A DNA stretch of 64,000 nt from Saprospiraceae bacterium. Its GTDB lineage: Bacteria > Bacteroidota > Bacteroidia > Chitinophagales > Saprospiraceae. The stretch covers positions 1 through 64,000 of the forward strand of contig JANQPA010000108.1 in the NCBI GenBank assembly GCA_028285545.1, given 5' to 3'. Made by a program: the position numbers and the translations under genes. The notes beneath the pieces were generated by a model. The model did not search any database. It was not told the origin of the DNA and saw only the letters and a list, made by a program, of their open reading frames with translations. Numbering within the stretch: position 1 is the first letter of the stretch; every line of letters starts with the position of its first letter. This document shows positions 17,963-26,865 of the stretch, piece by piece.

Positions 17963-19186
17963 TTATTTTTTAACCAAAATATTATTTTCTAAAGCTATTA
18001 AACCCCTTTGTAGGTAGAATGGTTTCATGAGATCAGAGATTATCAATTGATCTCCTTCATGAAGGCGATGAAAAACCTCTTGAAGAAAAAAATAGACCTC
18101 CTTGCTAGTTTGGAATTCTGGATGGAATTTAAAATTATAATACTTCTTAAGTTTTTTTTCATCTACATGGCATTGAGCCAAAACCTCCTTTTCAGATTTG
18201 AATTCTAGAATATGGTCGAGGTACGGAAATTTTTCTTTTAGAGACTTACTTACGGCTATCTTTTTTAGATGGCATTTTTTTTCCATAGCTATTGGAAGGT
18301 AGGACAATATTGATGACCAATCGCCATGATCGAAATGCTTCCAAAACCCGTCGCGTCTTGACCAAGTTAATTGTCGCTTAGCATATCTCCTGCTATTTCT
18401 TTTGATCAGTTCTACGGCTTCCTCTAAACTTGACTGCCCTGAAAAATAATTGAAGAGCTCTTGGTAACCAACAGTTTGCAGAGAAGGTTTATCTCTCAAG
18501 TTAAATAGATTACGAGCCTCTTCTAGGAGTCCCTTTTCAATCATCAGGTCAACTCTTCTATCGATGCGTTCGTAAAGTAGTTTTCGATCCCAGGCTATTT
18601 CAATATAAATTGGAAAAAAAGGACGATGCTGTTTTTGTTTTTTTCGAAAAGAAGAGAAGCTTTGCCCGCTGGCTTCAAAAACTGAAATGGCTCGAATAAG
18701 ACGGTGCGGGTTTTGAAGGTCGACTTGATGGTAATAATCCAGATCGATTTCTTTTAATCGTTGCTGAAGGCTACTCAGACCATATTCTTTATATTCTTCT
18801 TCTATTTTTTGACGTATGGCTGTTGGAACTTCAGGAAAAAAATCCAATCCTTCACATACCGCTTTTTGATATAGTCCTGATCCACCTACCATTATTGCAA
18901 TGTTTCTATCTTGATAAATACGATCCAAAACCTTTAAGGCATCCCTTTCGTAATCTCCTACACTATATTCTTCTTCTACGCTGAGTGTGTCAATAAAATG
19001 GTGAGGAGCCATAGCTTGTTCCTCTTTAGTTGGCTTTGCAGTACCAATATTCATTTCTCTAAAAAACTGACGACTGTCACAGGATAAAATCTCTGTATTG
19101 AAATGTTGAGCTAACTTAATGCTCAACTCGGTCTTCCCACTTGCCGTAGGGCCGCCAATTACTATGAGAAATTTTGATTTTGACAT
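17963..19186 (-). CDS. miaA: tRNA dimethylallyltransferase with C-terminal extension
   Basis: MiaA adds a dimethylallyl group to A37 of tRNAs that read UNN codons. The P-loop GPTASGKT (residues 12-19), SCDSRQFFREMNIGTAKP, the insertion domain and the tRNA-binding end RRYAKRQLTWSRRD (266-278) are all present, so the enzyme part looks intact to about residue 295. A further 110 or so residues follow, where family members of about 300 residues stop. The extension is mostly charged alpha/beta sequence (HLKKIAVSKSLKEKFPYLD ... DLMKPFYLQRGLIALENN) without a motif I recognise. It is in frame with no sign of a frameshift. The gene is divergent from the acyltransferase gene, with a perfect 31-bp hairpin between them. 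Confidence 0.93.
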   Translation of the reverse strand: MSKSKFLIVIGGPTASGKTELSIKLAQHFNTEILSCDSRQFFREMNIGTAKPTKEEQAMAPHHFIDTLSVEEEYSVGDYERDALKVLDRIYQDRNIAIMVGGSGLYQKAVCEGLDFFPEVPTAIRQKIEEEYKEYGLSSLQQRLKEIDLDYYHQVDLQNPHRLIRAISVFEASGQSFSSFRKKQKQHRPFFPIYIEIAWDRKLLYERIDRRVDLMIEKGLLEEARNLFNLRDKPSLQTVGYQELFNYFSGQSSLEEAVELIKRNSRRYAKRQLTWSRRDGFWKHFDHGDWSSILSYLPIAMEKKCHLKKIAVSKSLKEKFPYLDHILEFKSEKEVLAQCHVDEKKLKKYYNFKFHPEFQTSKEVYFFLQEVFHRLHEGDQLIISDLMKPFYLQRGLIALENNILVKK

Positions 19187-19198
19187 TGGTTATGGTAT

Positions 19199-19266
19199 TA
19201 TAGTAGTCTGGTAGTTTGGTAGTCTGGTACTTTATTACCAGACTACCAAACTACCAGACTACTATA
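19199..19266. repeat. Perfect 31-bp hairpin built of octamers
   Basis: Positions 19199-19229 pair without mismatch with 19236-19266 around a 6-base loop. Each arm is a tandem array of octamers GTAGTCTG, GTAGTTTG, GTAGTCTG. It sits between divergent genes (miaA on -, acyltransferase on +), so it is not where a terminator of either gene would lie. Confidence 0.9.
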
Positions 19267-19277
19267 CAACTTTTTAC

Positions 19278-19285
19278 TACATTTG
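19278..19285 (+). promoter_or_regulatory. Bacteroidota -7 element
   Basis: TACATTTG is an exact TAnnTTTG match, 25 bases before ATG 19310. No TTG is found at -33, where the hairpin arm lies. Confidence 0.45.
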
Positions 19286-19309
19286 CAGGGAACAGATGAA
19301 AACATAACT

Positions 19310-20602
19310 ATGTTGTATGCTTTTGTACGCCCTTTGGCCAAAATAGGGATTTCAATTTTTTTTAGAAAAATATCACTTTCTCAAACAGAAAATATCCCCA
19401 AAGATAAGCCTGTCATTTTAGCATGCAATCATCCCACTGCTTTTTTGGAGCCTTGCATATTAGCGTGTTGGTTGGATAGACCCTTATATTATTTAGTTAG
19501 GGGAGATTTATTCAACAAAAAGATCTACAATTTTCTTTTGAGAGCCTTGCATATGCTCCCGGTATATAGGCGCAGGGATGGAGATTACTCCCGGCTAAAA
19601 ACAAATTATACCACCTTTGACGCTTGCTATGAAACTCTAAAAAGAAATAAGACACTCATGATATTTCCTGAAGGCATGACGGTTTGGGAATATCGATTGC
19701 GGCCTTTACAAAAAGGCTTGGGGCGTATCACTATGGGTTTTTTTGATAAGTACTCTGAAATTGATGAATTATATGTTGTTCCGGTAGGAGTAAACTATAC
19801 GGATGCTATGAAATTTCGGTCGGATGTACTTATTAAGTTTGGCCAGCCTATTCCTATGAAAAACTACTGGGAAAAGTACCAAGAACAACCTCACCAAGGG
19901 GTAAAGGAAATCATTGATATGTTGGAACCAGCAATGAAAAATGAAATGGTCATTATTAATGATCCCAGTCGGGATGCTATTGGAAAAAAACTTTTGGATT
20001 TAGACAGATCCAGACGTTGGAAACCAGTTCTGTCTTTTTCTTCAGAAAATCTTCTGGAAGCCTTACATTCAGAAAGGGCCATAGCAAAAGCAGTTAACCA
20101 GTTGTCTAAGGAGGACATGGCACCATTAGAAAAAGAATTACAGCATTATGAAATCCAATTGTCAAAACACGGATTGGATGACAAGACCCTCTTAAACCAA
20201 AAAATAGATAATGGCGGAGGGTATCTATGGCTAATTTTATTAGCCTTACCAGCCTTTTTAGGCTACTGGCTAAATAAGCCCCTGGTCTCTTTATCTCTTA
20301 GAACGGTTGCTAAAAGAGTAAAGCGAATTGAGTATAATTCTCCCGTAATTGTTGGCATGTCAATAGGTGTTTATCTGGTTCTTAGCATTTTAATACTGTT
20401 AATCTCTATTCTGACTGGATTTTGGCTTTTACTTCTATTGCTCCCCTTATTATATCTGACTGGCAAGTCCTATATCCTTTTCACAGAAATTAATAGCCAA
20501 TTAAAACAAAAACAAAAATTAGATAAGGTTTCTGAAACACGACTTCAGGAACTTTTAAAGATGAGGATGAATATTTTAAAATATATATCTATAAAAGCTT
20601 AG
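19310..20602 (+). CDS. PlsC-type lysophospholipid/glycerol-phosphate acyltransferase
   Basis: From ATG 19310 this is 430 residues. The PlsC domain occupies the first 220 or so. It has the catalytic His in NHPTAFLEP (His41), with Glu47 where most members show an Asp at or near this distance, and the FPEG motif at 119-122 that binds glycerol phosphate. A central charged helical region follows, then two or three membrane segments in the last 130 residues. This layout is common in Bacteroidota acyltransferases of unclear acceptor. It likely acts at the inner membrane in phospholipid or aminolipid synthesis. A TTG at 19283 falls inside the -7 element and is not used. Confidence 0.8.
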   Translation: MLYAFVRPLAKIGISIFFRKISLSQTENIPKDKPVILACNHPTAFLEPCILACWLDRPLYYLVRGDLFNKKIYNFLLRALHMLPVYRRRDGDYSRLKTNYTTFDACYETLKRNKTLMIFPEGMTVWEYRLRPLQKGLGRITMGFFDKYSEIDELYVVPVGVNYTDAMKFRSDVLIKFGQPIPMKNYWEKYQEQPHQGVKEIIDMLEPAMKNEMVIINDPSRDAIGKKLLDLDRSRRWKPVLSFSSENLLEALHSERAIAKAVNQLSKEDMAPLEKELQHYEIQLSKHGLDDKTLLNQKIDNGGGYLWLILLALPAFLGYWLNKPLVSLSLRTVAKRVKRIEYNSPVIVGMSIGVYLVLSILILLISILTGFWLLLLLLPLLYLTGKSYILFTEINSQLKQKQKLDKVSETRLQELLKMRMNILKYISIKA

Positions 20603-20740
20603 GCCTTGTACATTATTTCTTTACAATGGAGAAATATTAACAACTTCTATCTTATATTTATCCTTTGTGATAGGTGTAGGAACTACACTTTTTACCTTAT
20701 TATCTAGACTATTCTTTTGAAGATATTACAAACTTTCGGT

Positions 20741-23700
20741 ATGAAATTTCAATTCCTCTCATTTGTATCTCTATTAATGGCTCTTTTATGTTGGAATTTG
20801 GATGCACAAATTGATGCTTCCAAGTTAAATGACCTGAAATATAGACTTGTTGGGCCCTTTCGAGGCGGACGGGTAACGGCAGTTGCTGGTGTTCCCAATC
20901 AACCTTTTACCTTTTTTATGGGCTCAACAGGAGGAGGGGTATGGCGTACTACTGATGCAGGATTGAATTGGGAAAATGTTTCTGATGGGTATTTTAAAGT
21001 GGGCTCTATTGGAGCCATTGCTGTAGCCCCATCTGACCAAAATGTTATCTACGTAGGTACGGGCTCGGCAGACCCACGTGGCAATGTATCACCTGGTAAA
21101 GGAGTCTATAAAAGTACCAATGGAGGAGAAAGCTGGACCTTTGTTGGTCTAGAACAAACCGGGCAGATTGGCAAAGTAGTTGTCCATCCTGAAAACCCTG
21201 AGGTGGTTTTTGTTGCTGCCTTAGGTAATATTTTTGGTCCCAACCCTGAGCGAGGCATCTTCAGATCCAGTGATGGCGGCAAAACCTGGCAAAAAGTATT
21301 GTTCGTCAGTGATCGTACCGGCGCCATTGATTTGCAAATGGATCCCAATAATTCAAGGACACTTTATGCTGGTATGTGGACTGCCGAGCGTAAACCCTGG
21401 ACTATGATTGATGGAAGTGAGGAGGGGGGTGTATGGAAAAGTACGGATGGAGGTTTTAACTGGGAACGATTAAAAGGGGGATTACCCGATGGACTGGTTG
21501 GCAGAGTTGGTATTGCAATATCACCAGTCAATTCAAAAAGAATTTGGGTTCTTCAGGAAGCTAAAAATGAAAAAAAGGGAGGACTGTATCGTTCCGATGA
21601 CGGAGGAAAAACATTCAGTCGGATAAACAGAGATCATAATCTTAGGCAACGGGCCTGGTATTACAATCGAATTTTTGCCCATCCAAAGGATGAAAATACT
21701 TGTTTTATCGTAAATGTGAGCTTTCATAAATCCATTGATGGAGGAAAAACATTCAGTCGGATCCGAACACCTCATGGCGATAATCATGACTTATGGATAA
21801 ACCCTGATCAGCCCGACCTTATGATTGAAGGAAATGATGGAGGGGCCTGTATCACTTTGAATGGAGGCAAGACCTGGACCACTCAATTTAATCAACCTAC
21901 CTCCGAATTTTACAGAGTTTCGGTGGATAATCAATTTCCTTATCGAATTTATGGAGCTCAACAGGATAACTCCACTTTGACGGTGCCAAGCAAGTTCAGT
22001 GAAGGGATCGACCCCATTCAGGAATGGTATGCAATAGGAGGAGGCGAAAGTGGCCATATTGCAGTAGATCCTAATGATCCAGACATTATTTATGCTGGTA
22101 CTTATATCGGGGTAATTACCAGAATGGACCGAAAAACAGGCTACACAAAAAGAGTAACCACCTATCCACAAATGCATGATGGACAGGCGGGTAGAGATAT
22201 AAAATATCGCTTTCAATGGAATGCCCCCATCCGTATTTCTCAGCATAACCCTCAAGTGGTATATCATTGTTCTCAATATGTTCATAAAACTACTGATGGA
22301 GGGGATAGTTGGGAAATTATCAGTCCAGATTTAACCACAAATAAGGATGAATATCAGGACATTCCAGGAGGTCCCATCCAACATGACCACACAGGTGTTG
22401 AATTGTATACTACCATTTTTGCTTTTGAAGAATCTCCACATCAAGAGGGCGAACTTTGGGCTGGTAGTGATGATGGGCTGGTACACATCAGCAGAGATGG
22501 TGGTAAAAAATGGGAAAACATTACCCCCAGGCAGATGCCCATTGAAGGAACGGTCAATAACATCGATTTATCTATGCATGGACAGGGAAGAGCTTTTATG
22601 TCCGTATATAAATACCGGGATAATGATTTCAAGCCATATATTTTTATGACGGAAAATTATGGAAAGAGATGGACTTTATTGACGGACGGCAAAAATGGCA
22701 TCCCTGAGGATCATTTTGTAAGAGTGGTTAGAGAAGACCCTGTCCGAAAAGGACTTCTTTTTGCAGGTACTGAATTTGGAATGTACATCTCTTTTGATGA
22801 AGGAAAAAGTTGGCAGACTTTTCAAAAAAACCTTCCTATAACTCCTATTACTGATATGTTGATAAAAGAAGATGATCTGGTAATAGCTACTCAGGGACGC
22901 TCTTTTTGGATTTTGGATGATATTTCTCCTTTGCGTGCCTTGACGGAAAACACCCTGCAAAAATCGGCGCATTTATTTAAACCCTCTGATGCTTACCGGA
23001 GTCAGTTGAGTAATCATCGAGGAGGCTCAGCACCGGATCCTGCCCCAAATGGAGCTTTAGTATATTTTTATTTGTCAGAAAATCTTAATCTCGATTCGTC
23101 GACCATAAAACTGCACATTAAGGACATGAATGGAACGGTCCGGCGGACTTTTTCCAATAAGCCAAAAGGGAAAAAGGAAGAACGCCTGAGTTTACATTCT
23201 GGCTTGAACCGATGGATGTGGAACATGAAGTTTGAGCGCCCTGAAATTCAGCCAAGGGCTGTTTTTTCTTTGGCCAATATGGGCGGAATTAATGCTCCTA
23301 CAGGCAATTATACCATCGATTTGAACGTAGATGGAGAATCAACTTCTCAACAGTTGTTGCTTAAAAAGGATCCCCGCTGGCAAAATATAAAGGATAAAGA
23401 TATTATGGCCCGCTATGAATTAGCCATGCAGACCAAATCACTCTTTAATGATTGTCATGCTGCTATTGGGGATATCCGTTCTATTCGACAGCAGGCAAAA
23501 AATGCTTTGAAAGCGGCAGAGAAGCATGAAATTGGGGGGGGATTTAAAGAAAAAGCCAAGACCTTAATGAAAAAATTGGATGGATTGGAAAAAGAATTGA
23601 TTCAAACCAAGAGTGAAAGTGGACAAGATCCCATTAACTATCCATCCATGTTAGATGACCAAATAGCCTATTTATATTCTGTGATCAATGCTATGATTGA

Positions 23701-23854
23701 TATTCCAACTAAAGGGGAGTATGACCGCTTATCAGATTTGAAAAAAATGCTGCAGCCTTATAAAGATCAAATTGATAACATCAAGAAAAATGAGGTAACA
23801 GAATTAAATAAATTATTTGGAGATCATGGATTGAAAATTATCATGGTTAAATAA
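20741..23854 (+). CDS. Exported BNR/sortilin-like repeat protein
   Basis: From ATG 20741 this is 1037 residues with a signal peptide (FLSFVSLLMALLCWNLDAQ). It has a long series of BNR/Asp-box repeats, of the form S-x-D-x-G-x-x-W (for example TTDAGLNWE, STNGGESWT, SSDGGKTWQ, STDGGFNWE, SRDGGKKWE), which build VPS10/sortilin-like propellers. The C-terminal 250 residues carry a beta domain and a helical region rich in Lys/Glu. Family members in Bacteroidota are often called glycosyl hydrolase-like, but no catalytic residues can be assigned here. No T9SS tail is seen. It heads an apparent operon with the PLP enzyme (8-base gap) and the YcxB protein. Confidence 0.85.
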   Translation: MKFQFLSFVSLLMALLCWNLDAQIDASKLNDLKYRLVGPFRGGRVTAVAGVPNQPFTFFMGSTGGGVWRTTDAGLNWENVSDGYFKVGSIGAIAVAPSDQNVIYVGTGSADPRGNVSPGKGVYKSTNGGESWTFVGLEQTGQIGKVVVHPENPEVVFVAALGNIFGPNPERGIFRSSDGGKTWQKVLFVSDRTGAIDLQMDPNNSRTLYAGMWTAERKPWTMIDGSEEGGVWKSTDGGFNWERLKGGLPDGLVGRVGIAISPVNSKRIWVLQEAKNEKKGGLYRSDDGGKTFSRINRDHNLRQRAWYYNRIFAHPKDENTCFIVNVSFHKSIDGGKTFSRIRTPHGDNHDLWINPDQPDLMIEGNDGGACITLNGGKTWTTQFNQPTSEFYRVSVDNQFPYRIYGAQQDNSTLTVPSKFSEGIDPIQEWYAIGGGESGHIAVDPNDPDIIYAGTYIGVITRMDRKTGYTKRVTTYPQMHDGQAGRDIKYRFQWNAPIRISQHNPQVVYHCSQYVHKTTDGGDSWEIISPDLTTNKDEYQDIPGGPIQHDHTGVELYTTIFAFEESPHQEGELWAGSDDGLVHISRDGGKKWENITPRQMPIEGTVNNIDLSMHGQGRAFMSVYKYRDNDFKPYIFMTENYGKRWTLLTDGKNGIPEDHFVRVVREDPVRKGLLFAGTEFGMYISFDEGKSWQTFQKNLPITPITDMLIKEDDLVIATQGRSFWILDDISPLRALTENTLQKSAHLFKPSDAYRSQLSNHRGGSAPDPAPNGALVYFYLSENLNLDSSTIKLHIKDMNGTVRRTFSNKPKGKKEERLSLHSGLNRWMWNMKFERPEIQPRAVFSLANMGGINAPTGNYTIDLNVDGESTSQQLLLKKDPRWQNIKDKDIMARYELAMQTKSLFNDCHAAIGDIRSIRQQAKNALKAAEKHEIGGGFKEKAKTLMKKLDGLEKELIQTKSESGQDPINYPSMLDDQIAYLYSVINAMIDIPTKGEYDRLSDLKKMLQPYKDQIDNIKKNEVTELNKLFGDHGLKIIMVK

Positions 23855-23862
23855 AAGACTTG

Positions 23863-25074
23863 ATGAACGAAAAATTCCAACAACAATTTCCGGCTCTCCA
23901 ACGAATACATAATGGAGATACCCTTGTTTTTTTAGATGGCCCTGGAGGAACTCAGGTACCTACTAAGGTTATTAAAGCCATATCTAATTATTATGAACGC
24001 TCAAATGCTAATTTACATGGTGCCTTTATTACTACTCAGGAAACTGATGAAATAGTAGATGGCACCAGAGCTAAGGTTGCTCAATTTCTGGGAGCGGCGG
24101 GGCCACATACCGTTTCTTTTGGTGCCAATATGACTAGCCTAACTTATTCTTTGAGTAAAGCCATTGCCCGAAAGCTGGATCCAGGAGATGAAATTCTAAT
24201 TACTCAATTAGATCATGAAGCCAACCGAGGACCCTGGCTGGCCTTGCGTTCAGAAGGAATTATTGTAAGAGAAGTGAAGCTGAATAGGGAGGGAGTATTG
24301 GATTATCAGGATTTGGAGAATAAATTGAATGAACGGACACGACTGGTAGCTATGGGCTGGGCTTCTAACATTTTAGGTACAGTGAATGATATAAAAAGAG
24401 TCAGAGCACTCACTTATCAAATTGGGGCCTGGTTATTATTAGACGCGGTTCATTATGCACCCCATTTCCCTGTTGATGTAAGTGAATTAGGTTGTGATTT
24501 TTTATTGTGTTCAGCTTATAAGTTTTATGGCCCTCATGTAGGACTTTTGTATACTAAACCTGGATTATTGGATCGCCTGTCGACAGATCGTTTATGTACT
24601 GCCTATCAGCATGCTCCCTTTAAGATTGAAACCGGAACTCAAAACCATGCAGCTTTGGCAGGCGTTGGTGCAGCCATCGATTTTATAGCCGAATTTGGTG
24701 AAGGTCAAACGCTAAGATCTCAAATTACTGATGCCATGCACAAAATTCGTGCTTATGAACAAAGATTATTTGTCCATATGTACAATGAATTAAGTAATTT
24801 GGATGGAATAAAGGCATATGGCCTTCCAGCAGAAGATGATGATCGAACGCCAACAATTGCACTTACTGTAGAAGGCAAAACACCAATAGAGGTGTGTGAA
24901 TATTTGGCTTCTCAAAATGTTTGTGCCTGGGCAGGGCACTTTTACGCCCTACGGTCGGTTGAAGTATTAGGATTATTAGAAAAAGGAGGAGTGACTCGTT
25001 TAGGACTTTCAGCTTACACTTCTCCCAGAGATATAGAAAGAACTATTGACGCCTTTAAAAAAATGATCTCCTAA
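23863..25074 (+). CDS. Cysteine desulfurase-like PLP enzyme (SufS/CsdA type)
   Basis: This is a 403-residue class V aminotransferase-fold enzyme. PLP-binding features are the HDEANRGPW-like stretch (QLDHEANRGPW), Asp194-x-x-His197 (DAVHYAPH) and the Schiff-base lysine Lys220 in SAYKFYGPH. These match the 'cysteine desulfurase-like, SufS subfamily' group, which includes true desulfurases and relatives of unknown substrate; no Suf scaffold genes lie nearby, so iron-sulfur assembly is not implied. ATG 23863 is preferred to a TTG just before it. The stop overlaps the start of the YcxB gene by one base. Confidence 0.85.
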   Translation: MNEKFQQQFPALQRIHNGDTLVFLDGPGGTQVPTKVIKAISNYYERSNANLHGAFITTQETDEIVDGTRAKVAQFLGAAGPHTVSFGANMTSLTYSLSKAIARKLDPGDEILITQLDHEANRGPWLALRSEGIIVREVKLNREGVLDYQDLENKLNERTRLVAMGWASNILGTVNDIKRVRALTYQIGAWLLLDAVHYAPHFPVDVSELGCDFLLCSAYKFYGPHVGLLYTKPGLLDRLSTDRLCTAYQHAPFKIETGTQNHAALAGVGAAIDFIAEFGEGQTLRSQITDAMHKIRAYEQRLFVHMYNELSNLDGIKAYGLPAEDDDRTPTIALTVEGKTPIEVCEYLASQNVCAWAGHFYALRSVEVLGLLEKGGVTRLGLSAYTSPRDIERTIDAFKKMIS

Positions 25075-25577
25075 TGATGGAAATTAAATTTACCCAAACC
25101 CTTCAACATGTTAATGACTTTGCTGTTCATCACTGGCGAAAGCATACCCTTCGTAGATTTTTAGGCATCTTTTTAATTATTTTTGCTCTGCTTACCGTAG
25201 TGGGATTAATGAATAATAAGGAGGCCATTTCAGCCGCCTCTGTATTATCCTATTTAATCCCTATGGTGCTCATTTTGGTTATTTGGATCGGGATCATGCC
25301 TATGTTGATTAAAATGAGATTTAAAAGGAATAAGGATCAAAATGTTTGGACCGGCGAACGAACCATTAGCTTGGAAGAAGATAAAATCCTGCTGCAAACA
25401 CCGGAGGTGAAATCAGAATATCACTGGTCTATGATCAAAAAAGTAGAGATTACCAAATTATGCTATTTACTTTATATTAGCTCTATCCAGGCCATTATTA
25501 TTCCTAGAGACTCTTTTCTGACGGATACAGAGCGGGAGGCTTTTGAATTGATTTTGAAGGAAAAAGGGAAATTTTGA
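25074..25577 (+). CDS. YcxB-like membrane protein
   Basis: This is a 167-residue protein with a short N-terminal amphipathic part, two membrane segments (about 28-46 and 54-80) and a C-terminal soluble beta domain (WTGERTISLEEDKILLQT, IPRDSFLTDTEREAF). The two-helix plus PH-like tail layout is that of the YcxB family, of unknown function. Its ATG overlaps the stop of the PLP-enzyme gene (TAATG), indicating translational coupling. Confidence 0.7.
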   Translation: MMEIKFTQTLQHVNDFAVHHWRKHTLRRFLGIFLIIFALLTVVGLMNNKEAISAASVLSYLIPMVLILVIWIGIMPMLIKMRFKRNKDQNVWTGERTISLEEDKILLQTPEVKSEYHWSMIKKVEITKLCYLLYISSIQAIIIPRDSFLTDTEREAFELILKEKGKF

Positions 25578-25624
25578 TGTGCAGATTTGCAAATGTGCAG
25601 ATTTGCAAATGTGCAGATTGGTAA
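25577..25624. repeat. 16-bp tandem repeat (about 2.8 copies)
   Basis: The unit ATGTGCAGATTTGCAA recurs at 25577, 25593 and (partly) 25609. It can be read as octamers GCAGATTT, GCAAATGT. It begins at the stop codon of the YcxB gene and is related to the repeat at 2321-2352. Confidence 0.8.
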
Positions 25625-25663
25625 ATTAATAGGTTGAGGTATCTATATTAAGATTTTGGAATT

Positions 25664-25799
25664 ACATGTTCACGTTAAGTTCTGTTGAGCATGAAAGAGG
25701 AGTTATTTATTTTAGCTCCTAATCCCACGCAGATTCTGCCAATAAAGCATCAATAAATAAATATTCCTTCAATTCAATGATTCCTTAACGCGAACACGT
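25664..25799. repeat. Intergenic element, copy 1
   Basis: Imperfect inverted arms (25664-25679 with 25784-25799, 14 of 16 positions pairing) bound about 105 bases. The inner part near 25738-25790 aligns with 26540-26592 on the other side of the flavin-binding gene, including GCC-AATAAAGC, TCAA-TAA and TTCAATT blocks. The outer arms contain the octamer ACGTGTTC also found at 36700-36750. Confidence 0.65.
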
Positions 25800-25822
25800 A
25801 AAAACTTATAAACTTTAAACAA

Positions 25823-26467
25823 ATGGATTATAACCCGACTTCCCGAAACAAAGTAAAGCGCATTCCCAAAAGAGGCCACTATGATCAAAAGACCATATTT
25901 GAGGTATTAGATGCAGGATTTTTATGTCATGTTGGCTTTTCTATCGAAGGTCAGCCCTTTGTGATTCCCACCGCTTATGGTAGAGATGGAGATACTATTT
26001 ATTTGCATGGTGCATCCACCAGCCGTATGCTAAAACATTTAGAAACAGGGGCTCCTGCTTGTGTAACGGTTACCCATCTGGATGGTTTAGTCTTAGCCCG
26101 CTCAGTTTTTAATCACTCAATGAATTATCGGTCAGCAGTATTATTTGGTAATTGTGTCAAACTAGAAGGGGAGGAGAAGATGCATGCTCTTGAAGTCGTA
26201 AGTGAACAAATTCTAAAAGGTAGATGGGATGAAAGTCGTCTTCCTAATGCCAAAGAATTAAAGGCAACCAGCGTACTTAAATTTGTTATAGAAGAAGCAT
26301 CAGCCAAGATTCGAACAGGTGACCCCGGAGACGAAAAAGAAGACTATAAATTACCCATTTGGGCCGGGGTGGTTCCTATCGTTCCAACTTACCATGCTCC
26401 TATTCCGGATCCCGTCCTTAATGAGGGGATTGAAACACCTGAAAGTGTGAAAGGATTGTTTGAATAA
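25823..26467 (+). CDS. Pyridoxamine 5'-phosphate oxidase family protein
   Basis: This is a 214-residue flavin-binding split-barrel protein of the Pyridox_ox_2/NimA-like group. The N-terminal RIPKRGHYDQKTIFEVLDAG and following CHVGFSIEGQPFVIPTAYGR are the usual opening and FMN-phosphate-binding strands; YLHGASTSRML gives the Ser/Arg contact; RSVFNHSMNYRSAVLFG is the dimer/FMN segment. Relatives include 5-nitroimidazole reductases and general flavin reductases; the actual substrate is not deducible. It stands alone between two copies of a related intergenic element, in the same orientation on both sides. Confidence 0.88.
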   Translation: MDYNPTSRNKVKRIPKRGHYDQKTIFEVLDAGFLCHVGFSIEGQPFVIPTAYGRDGDTIYLHGASTSRMLKHLETGAPACVTVTHLDGLVLARSVFNHSMNYRSAVLFGNCVKLEGEEKMHALEVVSEQILKGRWDESRLPNAKELKATSVLKFVIEEASAKIRTGDPGDEKEDYKLPIWAGVVPIVPTYHAPIPDPVLNEGIETPESVKGLFE

Positions 26468-26474
26468 AATTTCT

Positions 26475-26624
26475 GGGTTCAGAGTTTAGAGTTCCAGGTT
26501 TTGCTTTGGTGAAATTTAGGGATTTCTGTTATTTGCATGCCAAATAAAGCTCAAATAAGCAACTCTACTTTCAATTCCACAATCCCTAAAACGTAAACCC
26601 GTAAACCCGTAAACCCGTAAACCC
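26475..26624. repeat. Intergenic element, copy 2, ending in a GTAAACCC array
   Basis: The element has inner inverted arms TTTAGGGATT (26515-26524) and AATCCCTAAA (26581-26590). A core near 26539-26580 resembles copy 1, and four perfect copies of GTAAACCC follow at 26593-26624. The left flank holds degenerate GGGTTCA/GAGTTTA heptamers that partly pair with the GTAAACCC units. Confidence 0.7.
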
Positions 26625-26865
26625 ATGATAACTTTTAAAGATTTTTTTGTATCTTTTATTCATGAAATAATTAATTAACATTTTATTCGTTATTAATTTG
26701 TATCCCTTGCCCCCTTATGCCCGTAAAGATTTAGAAATGCGGGTGTCATAGTATGTAAATGTCAAGTCTGCCAGAAAAAATGAAGTTTTTATGCTTATGC
26801 TTTAATTAGTATGCATAAAGCTATTAATGATTCAGTTATATTATTTTACTATATACATTTAAATT
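26625..26865. other. AT-rich spacer, no gene seen
   Basis: This is the rest of the long gap before the first DUF3857 gene. It holds no ORF I believe. TACATTTA at 26851-26858 is one base off the -7 consensus and lies close to the ATG. A weak hairpin GCTTTA/TAAAGC is seen near 26799-26821. Confidence 0.4.

Noticed and set aside
25664-26624. Integron-like attC sites around the flavin-binding gene
   Set aside because: GTTAAGT resembles a core site, but the matching 3' core (RYYYAAC) does not fit, there is no integrase and only one gene is flanked.
26593-26624. CRISPR-like array of GTAAACCC
   Set aside because: The units are 8 bases with no spacers, and no cas genes are near.
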